Source: Polyrhizophydium stewartii
Taxonomy: Eukaryota; Chytridiomycota; Chytridiomycetes; Rhizophydiales
Direction of reading: 5' to 3'
Assembly: GCA_027604665.1 (NCBI GenBank)
Contig: JADGIZ010000533.1
Location: 1 to 12,153, forward strand
DNA: 12,153 nt
Part shown: positions 1-6,327 of the stretch, one piece after another
Layout: every line of letters starts with the position of its first letter
Position numbering within the stretch: the first letter of the stretch is position 1
Translations under genes and position numbers: made by a program
Notes under the pieces: model-generated
The model's input: the letters and a program-made list of their open reading frames with translations, nothing else
Database searches by the model: none
What the model was told of the DNA's origin: nothing

Positions 1-1131
1 GCCCTGCTGGCCGCCGCCGCCGCGCTGGGCGCCGTCGCCGCCCAGCTGCTGCCGTCGGCCACCACGGCCGGCCCCACCCGCCCGACGCAGGACTCTGTGT
101 CGCTCATCCCGCCCACGTCCGCCGCCGCGCGCCCGACGCAGGACTCGGGCTCGCTCATCCCCGCCGTGTCCCTGTCGCGCACCGCGGGCCGCGCGCCCGC
201 CGCGACCGCCGCCGCGCGCCCGCAGGTCGCCGTCAACGTCGGCGACCGCCTTCCCGCGCTGGCCACGACCCTGACCGACCCGCCGCGCGGCGGCGGCGGC
301 GCCTCGCCCACCGAGGTCGTCTCCGCCGCCGGCGGCGGCAGCGCCTACGTCTCGTCCTACAACACAAACTACCCCATCTACGTGGTCGTGGCCGTCGTCG
401 CGCTGATTGTGTGCGCCGGCGCCGGCACCTTCATCTACAACAAGTACGTGGTCAAAGAGAACGACGCCGACGCCGCCGCGCGCCCGCGCGAGCCCTCAGA
501 GATGCTCACGCTCGCCAAAGGCGGCGGGCCCCCGCGCTACGCAACGTACGAGACCCTCGGCCGCAAGGGCGGCCCGGGCGTCGTCGAGCAGCGCCACGAG
601 TATGTCGTTGAGGAGACCAAGCTGCCCACGTCGTCGACCGCGGCCGGCAACGGCGACGGCGACGGCGACGAGGCGTCCGCGGGCGCGACGCCCAAGTTTG
701 CGTCGTATGAGACCATTGGGCGGGCTGGCCGTCCGGGCGTCATTGAGCACAAGAACGAGTACACGGTCGTGCCCGCCGTGCCGGCGATGCCCGCGATGCC
801 CGCGATGCCCGCGATGCCCGCAATGCCATCGGCCGCTATCGTCGCACAGCCAGGGACCCCCGCGCAGACGTTCTACCCGCCGCAGCTCCAGTCACAGATG
901 TCGCAGTCGTCCATCCCGCCGCACATGCAGCAGTTCCGCCAGCCGACGCCGCTCGCCATGTCGCAGTCGCCGTCGCACTCGTCGCAGTCGTCGCAGTACC
1001 CGCTCGTCGCTCAGCCCTCGCCTGCTGCTTCGTCGCCCATGTCGGCTGGCGCCTCGGCGTATGCGGCCGCAGACAGCCCCTTTGCCCCGCGGCCAAACGC
1101 TCCCAGTCGGTCGGGCTCGTTCCGCGACTGA
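1..1131 (+). CDS. Single-pass membrane protein with repeated cytoplasmic tail motif (5' partial)
   Basis: The frame is open from the first base of the window to TGA at 1129-1131 (376 residues), with no ATG in a position that would start it, so the 5' end lies outside. The first residues are Leu/Ala-rich (LLAAAAALGAV) and could be the core of a signal peptide whose Met is just upstream. A Thr/Pro/Ala-rich segment follows, with an 11-residue motif RPTQDS[VG]SLIP present twice. One clear hydrophobic helix lies at about 376-441 (IYVVVAVVALIVCAGAG), followed by NKYVVK, which fits a stop-transfer. The tail carries two copies of a motif around YET[LI]GR, a Gly-Asp run, a Met-Pro-Ala minisatellite and a Gln/Ser/Pro-rich end. 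I do not recognise the family. A type I topology (N-terminus outside) is inferred from the possible signal peptide. An adhesion or sensor-like wall or membrane protein would fit, but no enzymatic domain is visible. Confidence 0.75.
   Translation, partial: ALLAAAAALGAVAAQLLPSATTAGPTRPTQDSVSLIPPTSAAARPTQDSGSLIPAVSLSRTAGRAPAATAAARPQVAVNVGDRLPALATTLTDPPRGGGGASPTEVVSAAGGGSAYVSSYNTNYPIYVVVAVVALIVCAGAGTFIYNKYVVKENDADAAARPREPSEMLTLAKGGGPPRYATYETLGRKGGPGVVEQRHEYVVEETKLPTSSTAAGNGDGDGDEASAGATPKFASYETIGRAGRPGVIEHKNEYTVVPAVPAMPAMPAMPAMPAMPSAAIVAQPGTPAQTFYPPQLQSQMSQSSIPPHMQQFRQPTPLAMSQSPSHSSQSSQYPLVAQPSPAASSPMSAGASAYAAADSPFAPRPNAPSRSGSFRD
79..162 (+). repeat. 51-bp-period direct repeat in the ectodomain (RPTQDS motif)
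   Basis: Two copies of RPTQDS[VG]SLIP, at 79-111 and 130-162, are separated by PTSAAA-type linkers, giving a 17-residue period. The Ala/Pro/Thr stretch before the first copy resembles the linker and may be a decayed third unit reaching into the missing 5' part. The Ser/Thr/Pro content would suit O-glycosylation (inference). Confidence 0.8.
532..768 (+). repeat. Two copies of a YET(L/I)GR tail motif
   Basis: Copy 1 (532-606) and copy 2 (691-768) encode about 25 residues each that align without gaps: P[RK][YF]A[TS]YET[LI]GR, then [KA]G[GR]PGV[VI]E, then a basic pair and EY. The YETL and YETI tyrosines are 53 residues apart. Between them lies a Gly-Asp run from a GGCGAC hexamer array (about 646-672). 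Conservation of the Tyr, Gly and Pro positions, with drift elsewhere, points to a functional short motif. Confidence 0.85.
781..828 (+). repeat. 9-bp in-frame minisatellite (Pro-Ala-Met)
   Basis: Five units of CC[GC]GC[GA]ATG run from 781 to 825 and encode repeated Pro-Ala-Met. A degenerate unit precedes them at 772-780 and a partial unit follows. The unit length is a multiple of three, so copy-number change would keep the frame. Confidence 0.85.
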
Positions 1132-1889
1132 GGAGGTGTTTGCATAAGCCGAGAAGATCGAGCTTGGTTCTTGCCTGATCTGGCTGCGATGTTGGCCCCC
1201 CTCGATCTTGTGGCGCAAGCGCAACCCCGGTCTTGGATCTCGCTCTCTCTCTCTCACTCACCTTCCAGACTCTGCTTCACGACCCACCCACCCCATAGAC
1301 CCAGATTCGGTCTCCCTGGTGAATCTGGCTCACCCTTCCCTGTCCTCTGCATCTGGCGGGCACTCAACACCCGCCTCTACTGCCTCTCTCGCTCGCTCTC
1401 ACTCTCTCCAGCCTCTTGCTCACTTTGCCTGCCGGGACCTGCTTGCTGTTGCTCCCGGCAGCCATGGCATCCCTCTGCCCCCAACCCGGACTCCCACGAC
1501 TCGTGGCGATGTTGTCGATACTGCTGGCGTCTCTGCTGATGCCCTCCTCCCCTGATTGCGACCGGCGCCTTCTGTTCACTGCTGTCGTCTCTCGCTACCG
1601 GCGACTGTTTTTTGCAATCCAGCACGACGCTCGCCCTCGGCCCCCTCCTCTACTTGCTCGTTCGTTCGACCCGACTCTCATTGTTCTCATCATCTGTGCT
1701 CAGAAACCAATCACACGCCCTTGCCAGTTCGCCTCTGGGTAGCTGAGCGGGGGGAACACTCTCTTCTCGACACCATCAAAAGCAACCACATCGAAAAAAC
1801 CACCCAATCGTTTTGGATCTGTTTTTTTTTTATGGCTTGGTGGGAAGAGGCGGAGAAGTGGCGGAGAAGTGGGCAGAGGAGGCACCTCT
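1132..1889. other. Intergenic region between two convergent genes
   Basis: This region holds the 3' ends of the membrane-protein gene (plus) and CAF16 (minus). I see no convincing gene: the short ORFs here have no family resemblance and low-complexity composition. It is pyrimidine-rich on the plus strand, with CT runs near 1238-1262 and 1383-1408. A T10 run lies at 1822-1831 and an 11-bp tandem duplication (GCGGAGAAGTG) at 1850-1871. No AATAAA is present on the plus strand. Confidence 0.7.
1822..1834 (-). promoter_or_regulatory. A-rich element in the CAF16 3' flank (possible poly(A) element)
   Basis: Read on the minus strand, 56-68 bases after the CAF16 stop, the sequence is CCATA followed by an A-run. 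Fungal 3' ends often use A-rich positioning elements rather than a strict AATAAA. No cleavage site can be set from sequence alone. Confidence 0.3.
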
Positions 1890-3080
1890 TCACTCTTGGC
1901 GCCAGTAGTTGAAGTACTTGTCGCCGTGCTCCTTCATGTTCTCGCTGAGAATGTCCCACTTGGTCATGACCTTGCCCTCGCGGTCGCGGCGGCCCTCTCT
2001 CGCCAGGCGCTTGTTGTCCTCGCGCAGCCAACGGTCGACAACGAGCAGCAGCGGCGAGTTATAAACGAGCGCGTTGGCGGCGGCGCCGGGAGCCGACGGA
2101 TCCGCGCCATCCGCGCTCTGGAGCCTGTCGCGCACGGCCTGCTCGAGCTCGGGGAACCCCTGGGCGAGATCGCGCACGAGGTCAATCTCACCAGCGACAA
2201 CGTGGGCCACATGCGTCGGCCAGCCGCCCAGGCCGTCAAAGATGTGCGTCGCGTAGACAATGGTCGCACGCCGCTCCTCGGTCTCGCGCCGGAGAAAGTC
2301 GAGCAGGTCTGTGCGCACGAGCACGTCCAGGTCGACCGTCACTTCGTCCAGCAGCAGCACGTCCCACGGCTGCATGAGCCCAAGCACAATCTGCACGCGC
2401 CGCCGCTGCCCGTCCGATACTTGGTGCATGTGCCAGTCCGGGTTCACGTCCAGGATCTCGAGGAGCTTCGAGCACCGGTCCTTGTACCGCTCCGCGCCCA
2501 GCGACTTGAGCAGCCGCGACACGGGCACGTCGCGCTTCACGATCGGGTTGTGCGCCCACTCGGTGCCCAGGTACGTCCCGCCCTGTTGCCGACGGCCAGG
2601 GCGAGGAAGGGGGGGGGTGCGCATGCAGGCCGGTGCGAGCGCGGGCGTCAGCACAGCCCAGAGACACGCTCAGCCGAGGCGTCCTCGTCTTTGCGCCGAG
2701 GCCGTCGCCGCCGCCGCCATGGCCGACAGCGACAGCGACGACCACAACAGCGACAGCGACAGCGACCAGCCGCAGCCACCACGACAACCACGCACCTCGG
2801 TGCCCTGGTAGAACGCCCGCCGCCCAAGCACCCGCACGTCGCCGTCCTTGGTCAGGTTCTTGCCCGCCAGGATGCGCAGCAGCGTGCTCTTGCCCGCGCC
2901 GTTGGCGCCCACCAGCAGGCACCGCGAGCCGTGCGGCAGCTGCAGGTTGATGTCGTGCAGGATGCGCGGGCCGCCAAAGCCAAAGTCGAGGTGGTTGATG
3001 CTGATGGCGTGCGGCGCCGCGGTGCCGACTGCGTCTGCCGGCGCGCCGGTCGTGCTGTTGCTGCTGCTGTTGCTGCTCAT
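1890..3080 (-). CDS. CAF16: CAF16-type soluble ABC ATPase (CCR4-NOT-associated)
   Basis: Two exons on the minus strand: 3080-2796 (95 codons) and 2582-1890 (230 codons plus TGA), 325 aa in all. The intron is phase 0. The protein has one ABC nucleotide-binding domain and no membrane segment. Walker A is GANGAGKS (residues 58-65), the signature is VSDGQ (150-154), Walker B is VLLLDE (170-175) and the switch histidine is in YATH (208). The stretches YLGTEW, LLLDEVTVDLDV and YATHIFDGL, and a C-terminal end rich in KWD, EHGDKYFNYW, are hallmarks of the CAF16 family as I know it. The yeast protein is somewhat shorter, about 290 aa. Known role: an ATPase associated with the CCR4-NOT complex, implicated in transcriptional regulation. 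The start at 3080 gives a Ser/Asn-rich leader (MSSNSSSNS) before the domain and lies 66 bp below a TATA box. It lies 252 bp downstream of the Rho gene on the same strand. All catalytic motifs are intact. Confidence 0.93.
2583..2795 (-). other. Intron of CAF16 (213 bp)
   Basis: Minus-strand donor GAG|GTGCGT at 2795 and acceptor CAACAG|GGC ending at 2583. A pyrimidine tract (C9 then TTCCTCGCCC, from the G-run at 2609-2617) lies upstream of the acceptor. Joining gives AFYQGTE-GGTYLGTEW, which matches the CAF16 family. The frame of exon 1 hits a stop inside the intron. The intron also contains imperfect GACAGC hexamers (plus strand, 2725-2766), which read as pyrimidine-rich GCTGTC on the sense strand. 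Confidence 0.88.
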
Positions 3081-3145
3081 GGTCTCTGCTGATCGGATGA
3101 TGCGCTGGCGAGTGGGAGAATGCGCGGCGGGATCGGCGGACATCC

Positions 3146-3153
3146 TTTTTATA
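3146..3153 (-). promoter_or_regulatory. TATA box of CAF16
   Basis: The minus strand reads CATATAAAAAGG across 3144-3155, a near-consensus TATA element 66-73 bp upstream of the ATG at 3080. It stands out as AT-rich in a very GC-rich spacer. Confidence 0.65.
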
Positions 3154-3332
3154 TGTTTTTCGCTCCGCCCCGCCGTCCTCTGGACAGGGCGGGCCAAGAA
3201 GGGGAAACCGAATCGAGAGGGGCGGTGGGAGGCATCGGCGGCGAGCATGGGCCCGCGGCCTGCTGTGCATGCATGCGTGCGTGGGAGACGGTGCGGCGTT
3301 GGAGACCTGCAGCGGGAGACAAGGCGGCCCGC

Positions 3333-5849
3333 TCACAGCACAAGACACGCCGCCCGCCGCCGCTGCCGCCGCCGCGGCATGATCGCCAGCCGCGCGGCGG
3401 CCTCCATCGCGTCGACGACGCCGTCGCCCGACAGCGCCGAGCACTCGCGGTACTGCGACACCAGCCCGCGCACGACCAGGTCCTCGGCCTCGGTGACCTT
3501 GAGACAGCCGCCGCCGACACCGACACCACCGACACCGGTACCGCCGGCAACACCACCTGCAACGCCAGCCCGCGACAACGTGCTGTGACGCAGATCCGAC
3601 TTGAGCCCCACAAGCAGCACCGGCGTGTCTGGACAGTAGTGGCGGATCTCAGGCATCCACTGCCGCCCATCGCCGACCCCGGCCCCATCACAACCACCAC
3701 CAGACCATGTGTCGCCGGCAGAGCCATGATTTGTCAGCATGCCGTGCTCGATGAGCTGGCGCCACCCAACCCCGCCGCCCGCCGATTCATCCGCATTCTG
3801 ACAAAGCAGGCCGCGCCTGCTTGCGCACAGCCGCAGCCGCATCATCCACATCATCCACCTCCCGCACAACGACATCGTCGCCTCACGCGCCCGCCCCTGC
3901 CGCCGCTCCACCCGACGCACCTTTGTCAGCGCATTCGAAAACGACTCGCGCTGGTTGATGGCGAAACAGAGGATAAAGGCGTCCGTGTCTGGATACGCCA
4001 GCGGCCGCAAGCGCGCATAGTCCTCTTGTCCGGCGGTATCCCACACGGCTAATGTCCGCCCGCCCCACATCAAAGCATCACGCAGCCCGCATCCGCGCAA
4101 GCAAACAAGCGAGAACGACGGTCAGCACCGCATAGCCTCGACAGAGTGGGCCAGAGCAACACGCACCGAGCTCGAGCCTCCTGCCGTCGATCTCGATCCC
4201 AAGAAGCACGTTCTCAAACACCGTCGGCACGTACCGCTGCATCCGGCAGCCATACAGCGATGCATATGCGCGAGACGGGACGGCGAGGCAGTCGGTCGGG
4301 CCAAGGCCGATCGAGGAGCAGGGTGGTGGTGCCAGCGACATGTGTAAAGAGCGCCGGCCGATATTCCGCCGCAGCGTGCGCAGGCCCAGGAGAGAGCATC
4401 GGAGCAATCGCCAGGACCGTGTGTGCGTGTGCATTGGTGCATTTGCGCGCGGGGTCGTGTGTTTGTGTATATGCGATCGTGCGGATCGTGCGGATCGTGC
4501 GGATCGTGCGGATCGTGCGGATCGTGCGGGTCGTGGCGGTTCCCGAGTCCAGGCCGTGCAGGCCGCAACGGGGCGGGGGTACAGTTCACCCGGTCGACGC
4601 GACCGGCCGGCCGCACGGGCATGACCGCACGGTGTTGGTGGCGTTGGTTGTTGTTGGTTGTTGTTTGTGGTGTATGCCGCGTTGTGCGGCCGCCGCGTGG
4701 CCGTTCCGGCGTGGTGAGTTGGAGTGCGTTGGTTGGACGAACTGGTGTCAGCAAGGCATGAATGCGGCAACTCCCTCCCCCCCGAGCGTGCGCTTTTGTG
4801 TTCGTGTTGGCGGGGGCAGGGAGAGGCAGAGGCAATGGCAGCGGCCGGCGGTTGGCCGCTCCTGCGGCCCGCGCCGCATGCGGGGGACAGCCGCAGCTTG
4901 GCGACGACGGCGGCCGCTGCCGCTGCCGCGGGCGACCAGGGGTCCCGCGGGCCCGCGGGGTCTGCGCGCGGCGGCCGCCGGCGCACACGGCCGTCGCGCG
5001 GCAGGGGGACGCCAGATCGGCAAGCTGGTGGTGGCACCATCGCGGCGGCCGCCTGCCGGCCACCGGCGATGGCGACATCAAAATGAAGGGGGAGCACCGA
5101 CGGCGGCAGCGCACAGACGGCGCACGCCGCGCACGCCGCACACTGACCTGAGGGAACGTCCCCGTCGAAAAGTGTGCCAGCAGGCACGTCTTGCCGACGG
5201 TGCCGTCGCCGAGCACGACAATCTTGCGGCGATGCACGGCCGTGGACCCGAGCGATGTTGCTGACGACGACACCGACAGCGTGCGCGATGTGGCCGACGC
5301 CTTGCGCACAAACCGGCCCGACGACTTGCGCGACATGCGGCCCAGCGTCGACGTGGCCGGCGTCAGCAGCGGCGGTGGCGGGTGCGGCGCCGGTGCGACC
5401 GCTACTGCCGCCACCGCCGCCGCCGATGTTGCTGCTGCCGTCGCGCCTCCGCCGGGCAGCGCGAGGCTTGCAAAGGTTGTTGTCGGTGACTCGCCCGGCG
5501 ACGACGGCGGCGACGACGACGATGCCGGCGGATGCTGCTGCGTGAGCGTCTCTGGCCCGACCTTGAGCGGACTCGGGACTGGCGGGGAGAGCGTGTGGGC
5601 ATGCAGATGGTGCGAGAAGGGGTGCTCGTCAGGCGAGCGGCGCTGCAGGGTCGGCCGCTGCTCGTATGGACACGAGTGCTGCCGCTGGTGCTGCGGGTGC
5701 TGCTGCGGGTGCTGCGAATGCTGCGAGAGGCGCGAGTCGTGGTCGGGCTGGCCCAGCATGCCCTTGTAGCTCGCCATCGGCGTGCCCGGGGGCAGGCTTA
5801 CGGCCGCGCGATGCTCATCTGGAGGCGTGGTCGGCGATGCTGCAAGCAT
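3333..5849 (-). CDS. Rho-family small GTPase, Rho4-like, with long N-terminal extension
   Basis: Four minus-strand exons: 5849-5148, 4236-4167, 4048-3921 and 3659-3333, giving 408 aa. Residues 1-208 form a low-complexity extension (Gln/His-rich, Pro/Ser-rich, Ala-rich, then a basic Ser-rich stretch). The G domain follows: G1 GDGTVGKT (214-221), switch I YVPTVFEN (236-243) with the effector Thr, G3 WDTAGQEDY (260-268), G4 LKSD (319-322) and G5 SAL (374-376). The Rho insert helix is replaced by a Gly/Val-rich tract (331-351). A polybasic RRRQRRR and CAAX box CLVL end the protein. The final Leu predicts geranylgeranylation and membrane attachment. [21 protein letters not shown] and VGLKSDL, plus the N-terminal extension, resemble fungal Rho4, which acts in cell wall and septum formation. 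The start at 5849 was chosen because its context (GCCGCCATG) is good and a TATA-like element lies 53 bp upstream. The in-frame ATG at 5939 would add 30 residues but lies above that element. Confidence 0.88.
3660..3920 (-). other. Rho gene intron 3 (261 bp, stop-free, multiple of 3)
   Basis: Donor ACAAAG|GTGCGT at 3920 and acceptor GGCAG|TGG ending at 3660, phase 0. Removing it joins SNALTK to [10 protein letters not shown], exactly as in Rho proteins. The intron has no stop in the reading frame, so retention would insert 87 residues after switch II. Confidence 0.87.
4049..4166 (-). other. Rho gene intron 2 (118 bp)
   Basis: Donor CTCG|GTGCGT at 4166 and acceptor ACATTAG|CC ending at 4049, phase 1. 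Joining restores [11 protein letters not shown], with the Ala codon split across the junction. Confidence 0.87.
4237..5147 (-). other. Rho gene intron 1 (911 bp), the longest intron in the window
   Basis: Donor CCTCAG|GTCAGT at 5147 and acceptor GGATGCAG|CGG ending at 4237, phase 0. Joining gives [15 protein letters not shown] with no residue gained or lost against the Rho fold. It is several times longer than the other nine introns and holds a 9-bp tandem array. I find no extra Rho coding sequence in it. Confidence 0.85.
4475..4528. repeat. Tandem array of GATCGTGCG, six perfect copies
   Basis: Six identical 9-bp units run from 4475 to 4528, followed by a decayed unit (GGTCGTGGC). The array lies inside intron 1 of the Rho gene. 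On the sense strand the unit reads CGCACGATC. Confidence 0.95.
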
Positions 5850-6327
5850 GGCGGCAAGAAGCTCTGCAAGACGCCAAGGCAAGTGCCCGCGCGCCGCGCC
5901 GCTTTTATGTGTGCGGGGGGCGGCCGGCCGATGCGGCATCGCAGCGTCACCTGCACCTCACACCCCTTGCGGCCGAGGCGAAGCGGCGGCGGCGCAGCGG
6001 CATTTCGAGAGCATGACTCCGCCATCGCAAGCGGCCCGTGGCACGGGATCTCGACGATACGGCGGGGAGCGGTCGGCGCCAGAGGCGGACCTGGCCACAT
6101 GATGTGCGTCCAATGCCGCACCCCGCGGGCGTGTCCCGTGGATCCCGCCGATCCACACGCCGCCGCCGGCCACGCTGGCTGCTGCCCCCGCGCCAGCGGT
6201 TCACCTCGCCCCCGACAGCGACACGGCAGGCTGCTCTGGCGGCCACACCGCACACCCAGAGGAGTCAGCACCGACCCCGTCCGCACAGCCAAGAGCAGCC
6301 GCGACAGCCGCCGGTGCAACCGCAGCC
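5850..6327. other. Divergent promoter region between the Rho gene and the 1707-aa gene
   Basis: 478 bp separate the two start codons. Apart from the TATA-like element on the minus strand I see no TATA box facing the plus-strand gene. The rest is GC-rich, with a GGCCGGCC palindrome near 5922-5929. Any shared regulatory elements cannot be recognised by eye. Confidence 0.6.
5902..5909 (-). promoter_or_regulatory. TATA-like element of the Rho gene
   Basis: The minus strand reads CATAAAAG at 5909-5902, 53 bp upstream of the chosen ATG at 5849. Spacing is close to that of the CAF16 TATA box. It supports the downstream ATG over the one at 5939. A CTTGCAG just upstream of the ATG (about 5865) could also be the acceptor of a 5' UTR intron. 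Confidence 0.45.

Noticed and set aside
97..1131. Start of the first gene at GTG 97
   Set aside because: GTG is not a normal eukaryotic start, and the frame is open to position 1 with a signal-peptide-like stretch, so the gene is 5' partial.
1171..1742. Small plus-strand ORFs in the convergent intergenic region
   Set aside because: They consist of Ser/Leu/Pro/Cys-rich translations of CT-rich DNA, without family resemblance or good start context.
1869..3092. 407-codon plus-strand ORF over CAF16
   Set aside because: It is antisense to a clearly recognised gene, with Arg/Ala/His-rich shadow composition typical of GC-rich DNA.
2236..3444. 402-codon minus-strand ORF over CAF16 and the spacer
   Set aside because: It is in a different frame from the conserved ABC motifs, crosses an intron and a promoter, and has low-complexity Arg/Ala/Pro composition.
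4475..4528. CRISPR-like array
   Set aside because: Nine-base units without spacers form a simple tandem minisatellite in a eukaryotic intron.
4122..5939. 605-codon continuous minus-strand ORF as the real Rho-gene product
   Set aside because: It loses the G domain after the P-loop. Splicing at 5147/4237 restores the complete Rho fold.
5850..5939. ATG at 5939 as the Rho-gene start
   Set aside because: It lies upstream of the TATA-like element at 5902-5909. The ATG at 5849 has better context, though the longer form cannot be excluded.
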